Source of the DNA: Calycina herbarum
Taxonomy: Eukaryota; Ascomycota; Leotiomycetes; Helotiales; Pezizellaceae
Assembly: GCA_001414485.1 (NCBI GenBank)
Contig: LLEY01000160.1
Location: forward strand, 62,001 to 126,000
Direction: 5' to 3'
Length of the DNA: 64,000 nt
Each line of letters begins with the position of its first letter. The stretch's first letter is position 1. The translations under genes were made by a program, and so were the position numbers. The notes under the pieces were generated by a model that saw only the letters and a program-made list of their open reading frames with translations, made no database searches and had not been told where the DNA came from. Below, piece after piece: positions 34,876 to 47,128 of this stretch.

Positions 34876-35595
34876 GTTGGTGGTGTGTTTTGGAGGAAGG
34901 AGTGGTGATGTGTATGGGGCAAGAAGACTGGTGTTGGTTTTGAGAAATCGGTATATTTTAAGTTGGCTTGATTCGATGTATGATACTTCCACGACGATCG
35001 ACCATCCATAAACTCTTCAGAGAAGGGGAGACAGGTTGGAGGAAAGATGATGGAGTGATAGAAATGACTTGAAGCGGTCTTTTGTTGTTTCAACTTGTTT
35101 GAAGAACAGTAAGCTTGCCTTGAAAGGACGGAGACAGCATGCTTATATACCCAAGGACCTACTCATATAATTCTTCTACCCATTTGAGAAAATCCATGAT
35201 GTAGACAGTACGCCTAAGCGTTGTGGGATCCGTTTCCCAGTTACGACACTCCACCAACTTGGTGGATGTGATTATAAATGAGCAGAAACCAGAAGACACT
35301 TGGAATTCCTTTTTGATGACCAACAATACGTAGCTAGTTCGGAGATAGTAAAAGAAGACGTATACAAAAGTAAAGCAAAAGGATGGTTGAGGAAAATCCA
35401 GAAGCGGGAACATCCCCAATGCTGATCCAGTGAGCTAAACCGTATTAGGAGACAATAACCGCCAAGACTTTGCTCTTGAAGTCAGCTTATTCCAACTTCA
35501 GTCCCTCTCAGCACTCCTTCACTTCCCCCGAAAAATCTAGAAATTTTCCTACCAGATAAATTCAAGCCTCGCCACTCGGAGTTTGTAAGAACAAA
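34876..35595. other. Divergent intergenic region (GST-like / zinc-cluster regulator)
   Basis: 720 bp shared upstream region. No coding signal was recognised. The arrangement would allow the regulator to control its neighbour, but no inverted CGG pair typical of Zn2Cys6 sites stood out to me. Confidence 0.4.
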
Positions 35596-37209
35596 ATGAA
35601 AATCAGACAAGCTACCACGTGTGATACATGTAGATCTCGGAAACTAGGAGTAGGTCCCCCTCCTCAGTTTGGCTTGGCGGATAATATAACGACTTTGGGA
35701 AGTCCATCTTAACAAGTTTACTAGTGCGATGGGAAATCACCTGCATGCTCACAATGCCTCTTCTCGAAACGGAAATGTCCAGGGTACGCACAAGACACGA
35801 TTTTCAAGCAATACGAGCCATCTCCCAAGAAGTCTCCTCGCTCTTCGGTTAGAAAAAAGACCCGAAGCTCACTTGGACGTCGCATCGAAGCCCCTAAGAA
35901 ATCACAGATCCCTCCCTCCATATCTGTCGTGAAACTTCCATTGGAAGCATGTTCAGCTCTCATCATAGCAAAATACGCACCCTGGTTGTCTGGACATTCA
36001 AACCTAGCCACACCACCCTTCCAGATATGTGGCTCATGGGTAGTTGTTCTCCCAGAATTACTGCGTCAAGGACGCTCAGGTGGTGTGCTCCCCTGCGCAG
36101 TTGTGACCCTCGCTTTGACGATTCGAAGTCATGAGTATTTGCGTGGATTGGGTACCTCGGCGTGTGCTAAAGCGCACTGTGTGGCGTTGAGTCTTCTGAG
36201 GAAGAGCCTCATGAATGCGGAAGGCCAGTTTAGAATAGAGTTGATAGCTGCTAGCATGTGTTTAAGTCTCGCAGAGGTAATTGAGCCTCGAAAGACGATC
36301 GGTGAGGTTTTTACTGATGAGTATTAATTGTAGAGTACTATGTCAACATCCAAAGAAGGTTGTATGGCACACTTGATGGGAGTTGCTGGAGGTTTGGAAC
36401 TTTCCGGACCCCAGATGTACACTTCGGGAGTTCCATATCAACTGTTCATGGGATTGAGGCCTCTCATCGTAAGTCAATGCCGACATCTTCAGTTCGATAG
36501 GAATGACCATTGACGAATCCACCAGATTTTCGAATCTTTCCAATCAAGAAAAGCTTGTTTTCTAGCTCGTGAGGAATGGATGACGATCCCATTTTTTATT
36601 TATCCCGCAACACCGTCACATACGCTACTCAGTATTGCAGCTTTAATCCCAACTCTAATGGAAAGATTCGACAATCTAGAGGCTGATCCACTAGCCGTAT
36701 GCCAGCTCCGGTTCGACTTCGACCGAATTCTTGAGCAGCTATCCCAATGGGAAACCATATTCGTATCGAAAATCGAGGGACCTCCGTATTGGACAGAGAC
36801 AACTCAGGATGTCCCGAGTTATTTGGAAGTTGACTATGGAGAGTCGCTTTATTTTCCAGACTTGTTTGTCGCGACGTCCTTCACACTTTTATGGGCGTTG
36901 CGGATTATCTGCATAATTCATTGCGAACAGCTCGACTCGAATTTCTCCGATATAGCCAGTGAAACGTTTCGCGTAAAGACGGGTGAAAAGAACGTTTTCG
37001 AATTATCAACCTGGATCTGTAAAAGCATGGAGTATTTGTTGAGGGTCGATGGCAAAGCGTATGGCTTAGTTTCCACAATGTTCCCCTTGAGGGTAGCGTA
37101 TATGGTGTTTAAAAAGGACACGGTGCAAAATATGGCATTCCTGGGTTGGTGTGACGAGATTATCGATCGATTTAGGTTCAAAGGTGTCGATTTGAATAGT
37201 CTTCTTTGA
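35596..37209 (+). CDS. Zn2Cys6 fungal-type transcription factor
   Basis: Four exons: 35596-35649, 35725-36276, 36334-36468 and 36526-37209, giving 474 residues. The binuclear zinc cluster is at the extreme N-terminus: CDTCRSRKLG joined across intron 1 to CDGKSPACSQCLFSKRKCPGY, with all six cysteines present. A basic linker (KKSPRSSVRKKTRSSLGRR) follows. The rest is a helical fungal-specific regulatory region without a name. The first intron splits the zinc cluster exactly between Gly and the third Cys. Known role: sequence-specific activator or repressor binding CGG half-sites. It lies between the GST-like gene and a run of nitrogen-related genes, which it may regulate (inference). Confidence 0.85.
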
Positions 37210-37415
37210 AAATATGCGGAACATTTAGCTGGCGGACCCAAAAGATTGATATATACAACCAAACTTCAATGATACCCAAAACACAATGTTGAAACTTGGT
37301 AAATTCAAAACAGCTTCTAAAAATTTACACTGCTGCCAAAGGAAACTTCTGGGAAACTTCAATACACAGTATTCACAAACTCAATTAGGGATATCATGGA
37401 ATCAACTGCGATATC

Positions 37416-38771
37416 CTATGATATCGAACCGCTTCTTATGCCTTCATCGTAATTGAGAACTGCCTGTAGTAACACATGCGCACCTAATGCGCAGTCTTCA
37501 GGGCTTGTGTACTCGTTTGGATTGTGGCTAATGCCATCCTTCGAGGGGACAAAAATCATGCTACTCTTGACAACTTTGCTAGTCCAAGCAGCATCGTGGC
37601 CTGCTCCACTCTTCATATCCATGATTTTTGAAGAACCCACTTCATCGATAGCAGCGGAACGAACTGCTTCAATGCAATCTTTGTGAAAGACAGATTCGGG
37701 AAGACCCCAAGTACGGACAATGTGGTATGTCGTATCCTTGCATTCTCTGAGTATTATCTGATCGAAAGTCTTGAATATTGCAGTGCAGAGGTCATCGACC
37801 ATCTTATCAGTAGAGCAACGAACATCAATAATGAATTCAACTCCTGAAGGTATGGTGGCCTGGCTCTGGGTATCATTTTTTATTACTCCAACTGTAGCAA
37901 CGCCCAATCCAGTCGACTTGGCCGTATCACTAACAGCTGTAATCAGGCGTGCAGCAGTAACGAGGGCATCGGCTCTTGCATCCATGGGAGTTGTTCCTGA
38001 ATGGCCCTCTCTCCCAGTGACTCTGACTGAGTACCATTTCATTCCTTGAACTGCTGTAACAACCCCAATTTGTTTATCCGCTGCTTCAAGTTTCGGGCCT
38101 TGTTCAATGTGAAGCTCAAAATAGCTCTCGAGGCCATTTTCTCTGTAATCACATGGAGTTTCTCCCAAATACCCAGAATCTTCCAGTGCGCGCTTCATGG
38201 TGCAACTATCAGTGTCCATGGTTTCGTAGCAGCCTTCGAGATTGGTTGAGGATTTTGTAGACCATACGCCGGAGCACATCATTGCCCCCGGAAATCTCGC
38301 CCCCTCCTCATTCGTCCAATCTATGAGAGCTATAGGGCAGTGGGTTGTGATGTTGTTTTCGTGCAGAGTTCGGAGGACCTCAAGGGCGGCTTGGACACCT
38401 AAAATACCGTCGTAGCGGCCTCCTAGGAACATCGATTAGCCTTCTGCATTTTCAATTGGAGTCTTGAGGTGTTTTCCACACATACCGGCAGGCTGGGTAT
38501 CCAGATGACTACCCATAGCAATGGGCTTCCTGTTATCTGAAGTTCCTTCTCGTATGGCGAATATATTCCCCATCTGGTCAACTTTGACCTGGCAACCCAA
38601 TTCTTTGCATTGCGCAACCAGCCAATTTCGAACCTGGACGTCCTCTTCGCCCAAGGCTAGACGCCGCATACCAGTGGAACTCGTTATCGCCCCCCATGAG
38701 TTGCATGTTGTTTGCAGACTGTTGTTGAGTCGTTCCCCGTTGATCCGCAGGGTTTTGTGAGGGGCCATCAT
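37416..38771 (-). CDS. M20-family N-carbamoyl-amino-acid / ureide amidohydrolase
   Basis: Two exons, 38486-38771 and 37416-38422 (63-nt intron), give 430 residues. Metal ligands of the M20 hydantoinase/carbamoylase group are visible: His89 and Asp91 in GSHLDTQPAGGRYDG, Asp100, then Glu134-Glu135 in TNEEGARF, the His of HIEQGP, and a C-terminal GAGHDA motif. A lid domain (about 195-310) contains the GMKWYSVRVTGREGHSG block. Known reactions: hydrolysis of N-carbamoyl-L-amino acids, beta-ureidopropionate or allantoate, releasing ammonia and CO2; the substrate is not decidable here. I start at the first real ATG (38771); the frame is open further upstream but only with GTG. The 3' end faces the regulator's 3' end. 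Confidence 0.85.
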
Positions 38772-39513
38772 GAAGACACGTTCAAGCAGGCCGAATGCGA
38801 TTATCTTCCGTACTCGGCGAGTGCCCGCTGGATAGTAATACACTTATTACTTATGGCAAGCATTTTCAGGGTATATATCTAGTACTCGAGGTACAGGTGG
38901 GATAGAGATAGTGTTGTGCTTGAGGGTGGGATGGGCATGAACGGGTGCCGTGGCAAGCGATCCGACATTTTGAAGGTCGCATCCATTTTAGCTGGTCCTA
39001 ACATAGAAAGCATACTCCCGTCAATGATTAAACAGTTTTGAGAGATGCCTTCATTATTCCTTGCCTCGCCCCGTTTCCTCCAGTCAACCAGAACGAAAAA
39101 CATGCTAATATGGTAGGAGAGGGAGCTAACTATGTGGTGGCTACAGGCACCAATAGAGGACCGAAGAAGCCCTTCATATAAAGCTCTACAGATAGACATT
39201 TAACTAGGAAAACGGCACTCGCCAGAGCAATACCTAGGTTGGGTTGGGATTGAGTCCCCGGCTCCTTCCCTCTCGCTGCCACCTGGGTTGGGTGGACCGG
39301 TCTCGACCTCGTGCCATCTGAGAAAGGAAGGAACGAGTCTGGCCACCTCTAGAGTATAACCCCTCCCCCTCCCCCTCCCCGTCCTATTCATATACATGAT
39401 TTATCGTCGTGTAAAACCTATGGCGGGGGGTGACTATCCACCGACTCATAAGAGCCCCGTCGGTCATTGTTCCACGTCCACCACCACCGACTGTACGAGA
39501 CAGTATTGCAAAT

Positions 39514-39563
39514 ATTGTCCGAGAGCATCTAGAAATTCGAGTCTCTAAACGTTCTCGAGTAAT
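39514..39563. repeat. Degenerate palindromic repeat array (intergenic)
   Basis: Two degenerate units (ATTGTCCGAGAG ... at 39514-39538, and one ending CGAGTAAT at 39563). They resemble the units at 13690-13757 in deadenylase intron 3. Confidence 0.45.
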
Positions 39564-40885
39564 ATTTGGGTCGTCCCATATTCCTGAAAGGCAGCTGGGT
39601 GTACGCGGGAGTAAAGACCAGAACACATGCTTCGATTGAGAGATCATTTGCTTCACCAGGTTATCTAAACAACCTCATTCACTGAAGCGGCTGCAAATAC
39701 CAATCTCCTCACCAGACGACTGTTCCGCTCTCATCTCCTGAAATAAGATATCTCAAGCTTACTTAAAAGTCATTCCAGCCAAGTGGTAACATCAACCACA
39801 AATAATCCACATCGCTAACACAAAAATAGTGGTTTTCGCCCAGCTATAATCTACACATCTAACATTACTACTCAAGCTATTTCTTCGAACAGCCTTGCTG
39901 TCAATCTGCAAGTATTTGGGACTTATGACTTATGATATAGGTTGGCCTATCCTTCGGTACATCGCCTCTAGTTCAGTAGGTTCAAATTGAATCGCTGCGA
40001 TAGATTGGTTGGACCTTATTTCTTGTGGGATGGCGACTCTGATGTAAATGGTGTTAAGTAAGTGAAACTTCTACTCCCTCTACTGCTCGACTTGACTTCT
40101 TTCTGTCACGCAGACTAATGAAATGACCGTAGCTCTTACACTGAGACCTGCAAGGACTTACTCAACTATCTTCTTACCTGGAGATTACCAGGTGTCACAG
40201 TGCTTCTTTCAACCTCCCTTCCTTATGTGAGTCGGTGCGAAGTTGCTAGACTATCAGCGAATCAGGTCCCAGAAGATTAACCCGTAATCTGGGTGCGACT
40301 GGAACGTGTATAGCTGCTCTTCTATTAAGCGAGTCTAACATAAAAATCCAGCAAAAAATCCATCCAACCCCGAAGGGAAGGGACTCAAGACGAACAAGCC
40401 CTTCAATGGTTACCACCACGGGAACTTTTTACAACAGAGTCTATTCATTCTGCGCTAGTTTGTATAACATGTATGCACAGCACCTCTCGTAGTGTGTGTC
40501 TCAACCAACTTCCCACTACGCCAAGCAAACTTGGTCCGTTGAAAAGATTGATTGGACAAATGAACTGAGAGCCCCTTTCTTGTTTTGGGACTTGGACTTG
40601 ATAGTGGATCAGTGTGGGGATAAGGGGGTGTATGGGAGGGTCGGGGTTAGGTGAATTGTCGCTTTTGAACCACCCAGAAAAATGGCATCGCTGATTCGGC
40701 TTCAGAAAGATGATCGAGCTATCTATTGCATGCCGCTCTTCAGAGGAAGAGTCAAATATCAAGTGTAAAGTTTATTCGACTCTTCCATCTCTTCTAAGAG
40801 GGTTGAATTTTGGCTATCTCTCCCCCTCACTTATCTTTGTCTCATGAAGAAAATGGCGCCATGGTCGTACCTGCCTACCTAGCTC

Positions 40886-41006
40886 GTTGTTCCAACTTTT
40901 TAGGGTAATTGAAGGTAATTAACCTAAAAACTTGGGACAATTCAGAATATTAACCCATGTGGTTTAGAACAATGAAGGTCGATTGTGCTAAATTATTCAG
41001 GGCAAT
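40886..41006. repeat. Palindromic 25-bp repeat array (intergenic)
   Basis: Units start at 40886, 40917, 40949 and 40982 (period 31-33 bp). The 25-bp unit 40949-40973 ends TTTAGAACAAT and 40982-41006 begins ATTGTGCTA. The whole array aligns to that in deadenylase intron 2 (14101-14252), in the same orientation on the plus strand. Confidence 0.8.
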
Positions 41007-41474
41007 ATATAAAAGGTTGCTCAGGAAGCCATTTACTATTATTAATGTGTGTTTTTGGGCAGCGGGTTGCGGGGTGCGGTATGGCCAGTGGAAAACACGC
41101 TAGCAACTAGCGTGGTGTCTCTCCAGACTAGAACGGTTGAAGCTTAGCCTCGACCGAACCGATTCACCCCTTCACGCCGAACCCAGCTTTTCGTGGACTT
41201 CTCCAAATCTCACCTTCAGCAACGCGTTTGTCGAATGATGAAACGTTCCTTGACCGAACTTCCAGGCGTTCTCGAGGAAACCATCTCAACAAAAATCTCA
41301 ACTCTCACACGTGTCATTCGCACTCTACGCGCTCTTCGAAATCGCAAAAACCGAGAAGCAGCACTTCCGTCTGTCGAGGTCATCCAAGTCGAGGTTCCTG
41401 ACGCGTCCGGCTCATCAAGCTCCTAAGGTAATTCGCCAACTCTTCAACTCAACTGGTACTGACAACTTTGCAAG

Positions 41475-42780
41475 ATGTTGTTCGCCGTGGTTCTGCTCTC
41501 GCTTGTTCTTGCGATTCGAACAGTATCGGCTCGCGTCACCTCAGACTTCTCGGCGCATGCTAGAAAGAATCCTCACTACGTCCGCAACGGAAGCGCAGCC
41601 TTGCTCAATGTTTGCTCTAAATACAATCTCTCGCCACCTCGAAATGTATCACCCGCTTTCAAGGCGGAGTTGAACGGTCCTCAATCGGCACGTATCAAGC
41701 GTCAAGCCGGTTTCGCTGTCGCCAAATCAGAAGATGGTGAGCACTATGTTTACACAGAAATCGGCGGACAATTCATCAACCTGGACTTTGATACTGGAAG
41801 TGCGGACCTCTGGGTCTATACCTCAAATCAACCCCAGCGCTTTAGTTACAAACCAGAGTTCAGTCCAACCTTCAAGAATCTAAAGGGTGCGTCATGGTCA
41901 ATTGTCAACTCAGATGGATCTTACGCTCTTGGGACTGTTGGGACTGATGTTGTCAACGTCGGTGGTTTGTCTGTTAAGAACCAAGCAGTCGAACTTGCTG
42001 TTAAAGTCACCTCTCGCTTCGATAAGGGCCTATTGTTCAATGGAGTATTGGGACTTGCTTTCAGCAGCATCAATCAAGTCAGACCACATGCTCAAAATAC
42101 CTTCTTCGAAAACGCCAAAGTCAATCTCACTTCCCCCCTGTTTGCCGCTTGGTTGCCTCCTCAAGCTGATGGCTCTTACGACTTCGGCGTTCTCGACACT
42201 AGTCATTATATGTAAGACGTTTCCGACTCTCATGTTACTCTTTCTTGTATCAATACTGACGAAGAATAGTGGTTCCATCTCGTACTCTCCAATCTCATCC
42301 CCAAACATGTTCTGGGAAGTCCCATCCACCTCCTTCAAAGTCGGCGACACAACCTACCCACTCGATGGAGACACAGCAGCAATCATAGATACCGGAAGCA
42401 GTCTCGTGCTTATGCCAGATTCCACCTGTTCAGCATATTATAGCGAAGTGCCAGGAGCCACACACGTTCTCGGATCAGAAGGATGGTTTTTCCCTTGCGA
42501 CGCAGCACTTCCCGATCTCTCAATTGCCATCGGAGACTCTTACGCGTTGATCCCAGGAGATTTGATCAATTTCTCTCACGATGACAGCAATACGACTTGC
42601 TTTGGGGGGCTTCAATGTTATGGTTGTTCGGAGGAATCCTGTACTCGAAATGTCAATGTTTATGGGAGTGTGTTTCTCAATGCGAATTACGCAGTCTTTG
42701 ACGCCGAGGGACCTCGTTTCGGATTTGCTACTATCAACAGCACTATTCCTATTGCTTCTGATCCAGAGGACGATTCCTGA
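41475..42780 (+). CDS. Secreted pepsin-like aspartic protease
   Basis: Two exons, 41475-42211 and 42270-42780 (58-nt intron), give 415 residues. A signal peptide (1-19) and a propeptide end at a Lys75-Arg76 Kex2-type site. The two catalytic motifs are Asp106-Thr-Gly-Ser (FDTGSADLW) and Asp286-Thr-Gly-Ser (AIIDTGSSLV). C-terminal cysteines in CFGGLQCYGCSEESC look like a disulfide cluster. The usual flap sequence Tyr-Gly-(Asp/Thr)-Gly-Ser is here Asn-Ser-Asp-Gly-Ser, so the flap tyrosine seems replaced by Asn. Known family role: extracellular acid proteolysis. No GPI-type hydrophobic tail is present. Confidence 0.9.
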
Positions 42781-43159
42781 ACTTGACGGGTTCTTTGCGG
42801 TCTTTAAATATCCCGTGATGGCAACTTTGATTTAAGTCCATGGAGGGAGGTTGGTAGATATGAGCCTTGAGATAGAAATTATGGAGCTCCTTGTAATTTC
42901 TATAGAATAAAATGAACGTCATCTGAACACCCGAAAATAATATCTTCTCATGTGAAAGTTCTCCAATTATCCACATTGGACCACCAACGTACACTATGGT
43001 CTCCTTCAAATTACTTTTTACTTGATCATTGACTCTATCTACATTCTATTACTTCCTCTCTAACCACTATTTCACTATAATTTCTGCTCAAATCCTTAAA
43101 ATCGGACAGAAAGAGCCCAAAGCATCGGCCAAGAATAAGCGGGACGGGTATCAACTTCC
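42781..43159. other. Convergent intergenic region
   Basis: 3' flanks of the protease gene (plus) and permease gene (minus). No other feature seen. Confidence 0.5.
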
Positions 43160-44862
43160 TCATGATTTCACAACATCAGAATTCTGATCTTCAGTCGTTT
43201 GGCTCTCCTCCACATTCCCATTGAGAACGCGTTTTTTCTCAGACCTCATCGTCATATATAGCAGTCCACCAGTCCAGATCGCAAGAGCGATGCATGTTCC
43301 AATCATGGCATACATGCCTTTCTACGACCCCAAACTCATTAGCATCTGCCCTTTCAATACCCCGAAAGAAGATCAGGAGAAGAAGCAACTTACAGTAAAC
43401 CTGGGCGCGTAATTCGCACTATAAAACAAAAGACTCCACCAAGCATTTACGGAATTACTCCCACAATTCATCCCCGCAATGACCACAGCTCTCAAAGCAT
43501 CCTCCTCAAACCTCATCGCATCATTCGCCCAAGCGAAGAAAGTAGCCTGGCAAGCATACACCGCACCGGCCCAGTAATAAGCAGCAAACACCGTGGCGTG
43601 ATCCCCGGTTTTAGCCTTGAGAATCATTACACTGGTAGCGATACCAGTGAAGGCGATGAAGAAACCAACGATATACCGTTTTCCACCGAGGAAATCGGTG
43701 AGCGTTGCGAAGAAGAGCGTGCTGAGAATACCGACTGCCGGGACACCGGTGGGATAGTTGTTCAGTTGGGCGACGGAGTATTTCTTTTGGGCCTTCATGT
43801 AGAGTGCTAAAAGGGAGTTGGTGGAAAATGACTCGGATTCTCCTGCGATGATCCAGAGCATGATAAATCCGTACCAGTACCAACTTGACAGAACCCTCTT
43901 AACGAAGGCGAAATTCCATGGCGCACGTGGAGCAACTGCTGGGACACGGGCAGAGGCCAATTCTCGTTCGGTGGGTGAGAGGTAGAAAGCTGTGGTTGTT
44001 GATGGCGTATCGGGGAATAGGAGAAGACCGTAGAGGGCAATTGGTAATGTGATTAACCCATCAACAATAAAAAGCCAACGCCATCCACTTAATCCTTTCA
44101 CTCCATTCAATGACGAATGGATTCCGGTTTGCAAAAACCCTCCAAACATCGTTCCGGCTAGCCCACTAGATGTGAAAATACCAGACCGCTTGCCGAGTTC
44201 GCGAGAAGTGTACCATGACCCTAGGATGTAGTGTGTTCCAACGAAAGTAGAGGACTCCGAGATACCCTGGAAAAATCTTATCACCATAAGGTGCTGTGGG
44301 TGTTTTGCGGCGGCCGATATTATCGTCAACCCTCCCCAGACGATCATCATGCTCGGAAAAAAGATGCGGGGTTTGAGATGATAGAGTGCCAAATTCGAAG
44401 GAATACATCCTATAACATATCTACATGTTCTTCAGCCTTGAATTCTGATATTGACTTCTCTTATATCCCAGAGCTTGAGAAACTCGAGTTGAGAGAGAAC
44501 GAAAATTGTACGCACCCGACAGTAAACATGGTATTAATCACATTCAACTGATTTCCCACAAACCCAAGCTCCTCTTTCATCCCACTAACATATGCATTCG
44601 CCAAATTTGAGCGATCGAGGTAATTGGTGAAGTACATCAAACAGCAAAAACTCAAGATGAAGAAATCTATCAAGTAACAACCTATTAGCTTTTGAAACTT
44701 CCATATTACTCGAAATATTAGAAACAATGCAGAACCGGGAAATAGGGTGAGTACTCAAAAACAAGTAGAAAGCCACAAACCTAGTTTTCGAACCAGCTTC
44801 CCTTCCCCAGGATGCTCATAAGGCTGATGGATATACTCCCTAGCCCTTTGAAGTAACCCCAT
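43160..44862 (-). CDS. MFS anion:cation symporter, Dal5-like (allantoate/ureidosuccinate permease type)
   Basis: Four exons: 44781-44862, 44516-44681, 43394-44420 and 43160-43321, giving 478 residues. Twelve hydrophobic segments fit the ACS branch of the major facilitator superfamily. Family marks include [14 protein letters not shown] in the first span, [23 protein letters not shown], and [16 protein letters not shown] near the end. Known relatives import allantoate, ureidosuccinate, dipeptides or vitamins such as nicotinate. The N-terminus is the least certain part: the ATG at 44862 gives [13 protein letters not shown], but an acceptor-like CTGCTAG lies in frame 27 bp upstream, so one more 5' exon is possible. 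Neighbours are a secreted protease and an asparaginase-like gene. Confidence 0.85.
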
Positions 44863-45659
44863 ATTGTCCAAATTTCGCTGCACCTAGCAGTAACAAAATG
44901 CAGCAAAAAGAATCCTTCAATCCGCCAATCAATCAAATAAGCCAAAAGACCTCAAGGCATAAAAGCATCAGGAAATACCCCGACCATATATATCAAAATG
45001 TCCCTGTACTCCTCCGAAGAGATGGCCGGTCACACCCCTGACCTCCTCGTCCCACTCTTCTCGATAAGAGTAGATCCCCAGCGAAGCCAAGCACACCCCC
45101 CTTCCCTATTCCCACAACGGCCAGTACAATGATATGATAGAGCCTCGATAGAGAGTGATAACGCGCAGCAACAGACAATTGATAAGAGATGAGCAGTCCT
45201 CGGCGATATAGTTGGACTCCGGGGGCTCCTCTTTCGGAGCATACCCTCTCTCGAGGCTTCAAATTCCAATTAAGGTTTGAAGCTGAACGGCTCACTTTGA
45301 AAAAGTGTCCGACCCGATACACCGCCTGGCGTGTTGACGGCGTTGAGCTGTAGCTATTGAATAGCAATGGACCATTGATTTTAGACTGGAAAAGAGAACC
45401 TATTTTGGTTGCCGACAAGAGTGGGGATAGATTGGCGCACGTGATTCAACTGATCCAAAGTAGATCGTGGCCTAATTCAATAGCTTTGTCAATAGTCGTT
45501 GACTAGGAGATTAAATGCGATGTGCAACGAAAGTATATGTATATGAACTGAGCTGGTTAGTGATACAGCCGGCCTCTTTTGACATCGGAAGTAGTGAAAA
45601 GTGCCGATGGATTTTAGGGGTTAGCGAGAATTTTATGAGTATTATCAAACCTCTTGGTT
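44863..45659. other. Intergenic, no gene recognised
   Basis: Upstream of the permease gene and downstream of the asparaginase-like gene, both minus strand. An extra 5' exon of the permease could lie at 44,890-45,000. The ORF 44993-45418 has no recognisable features. Confidence 0.4.
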
Positions 45660-47128
45660 CTAAACTAATTTCTCATCCAACCAATCTCTCAGGTCATACT
45701 CTTTCCCCTCGCCCTCGTAAGCATCTAATCCTTTATGCTGATTTGGTTTCCATACCCTCATCACAGCCTTTCCGTTTTTATCCACCGCGGCCCGAAACAT
45801 ACCACCACAATTATAATCATCAACGATATGTGAAACGGCAGATTTCCTCTCGCCATTATCGTCAATGACAATTATAAGTTCTATGCCGATAATTCCACCT
45901 TCACCCTCTCCAGTTTTCCGCCATCGATCACCTGCACTTTTGACAAGTTCTCCTCCAGGACCTGAAACTTCCGTGAGTGCCTCTTGAAGTGAGGTCTTCT
46001 GATTAGATTTCGCTCCTCTGTATCGAGCGATAGCTGATGCCGTCCGGACAGCATTTATTCTCAAAAATGAGTCACCATTGCCTGTGCCGGAAAGTGCCGA
46101 GGAACGAAAAACACGATCGCCTTTCGAGAGAAACTCAGGTTCAATATCCTGTTTGGGTAGCGGGAGACAATCGGCCATCAAGCCCACCAATGCGTCGCTT
46201 AGTATAAGGGCTGGTCCTGATTGAGATATCATGTTCTCTGCTTTCGACGTGTATTCTTCTTCCCATTCTTCAGCCCAGAAACCAGCTCCAAGCGTAGGTG
46301 TATCCCCAATTCGTCCAGTGAGTTTATTCGTCATCCCTCCAGTGCTTGTTGCAACTGCCACCACCCCTTCACTATCCAAAGCAACAGCTCCACAAGTCCC
46401 TTGCGGGAAAAAATGTTCCTCGTCCCAAGTTGCGACACCACCAGCTTCTTCCTTTTCCAGCCCTTTAATATGTTCTACCCAAAAGTTAGCCCTCATTCCA
46501 ATCCCAGAACAAACAAAAACATACCATCCCATCTATTCTGCGTAAAATAATACTCCGGCTCCACAATCTCCAACCCCCACTGTCTTGCCAATTTCTCCGC
46601 ACTAAACTGATGAAGCTGCGAATGTCCCTGTGCCCCACTTGAAAACGTCTTCCCCTCAACACCATAAGCCATCGCACCCCTATGTTCCCCATTCCCGCCA
46701 TCCAAATCCTTTTCACCCCTTAACAACATCTCCCTCGCCAACTTAATAGGATTTTTAACATGTTGTAAACCCATCAGTCCAACACCCCTTTTCTTTTTCC
46801 CTTTGGAAACCATGACGGATGCCTCGAGCTCATTGAACCCATCTCTTGTGAAAACAGCTCCATGGCCCGAGTTAAAGAGTGGGTTGTTTTCTAAGAGGGA
46901 GACGGCGAATGTTACGGCGTCGAGGGAGGATGTGGAATGGGAATTTGAAAGGGGGAAGGAGGATTTTGAGGTGAGGAACCGGTGCGATTCGGCGAGAATT
47001 TTGAGGAGGGAATCGTGATAGGATTTGTATTTCGCGGGGGGTAGGTTGGAGGGGAGGATATTCCCCGCACCTCCGTGGATTATTAGGCGTGGCGTTATGC
47101 CTGGAGAAGAGGGCTTTTTGTATTCCAT
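45660..47128 (-). CDS. Type 2 asparaginase / isoaspartyl peptidase (Ntn hydrolase)
   Basis: Two exons, 46525-47128 and 45660-46474 (50-nt intron), give 472 residues. The alpha part opens with LIIHGGAGN and has DAVTFAVSLLENNPLFNSGHGAVFTRDG style segments typical of plant-type asparaginases. The autocleavage site is the Gly-Thr-Cys-Gly-Ala-Val-Ala-Leu segment; the Thr after PQG is the expected N-terminal nucleophile. STGGMTNKLTGRIGDTP matches the substrate-binding loop. Known reactions: hydrolysis of L-asparagine and beta-aspartyl (isoaspartyl) peptides to aspartate plus ammonia or an amino acid. Length is greater than the usual 320-350 because of inserts (KKRGVGLM region and a Gly/Glu-rich loop). 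No signal peptide. Confidence 0.87.

Larger units (their letters stand above)
38772..41474. other. Intergenic region (2.7 kb) with low-complexity C-tract and repeat arrays
   Basis: Lies between two divergent genes (amidohydrolase minus, aspartic protease plus). A C-rich tract (CCCTCC repeats) is at 39360-39380. Palindromic repeat arrays are at about 39514-39563 (weak) and 40886-41006 (strong). ORFs at 39430-39639, 40445-40762 and 41193-41426 have no features; the last is probably leader of the protease gene. Confidence 0.45.

Noticed and set aside
38772..38843. N-terminal extension of the M20 amidohydrolase (MYYYPAGTRR-like)
   Set aside because: It would need GTG initiation; the first ATG in frame is at 38771.
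40445..40762. 105-codon minus-strand ORF between amidohydrolase and protease genes
   Set aside because: No recognisable motif; Pro/Ser-rich by composition only.
44993..45418. 141-codon minus-strand ORF upstream of the permease gene
   Set aside because: No homology-like features. The region is more likely leader or an extra 5' exon region of the permease.
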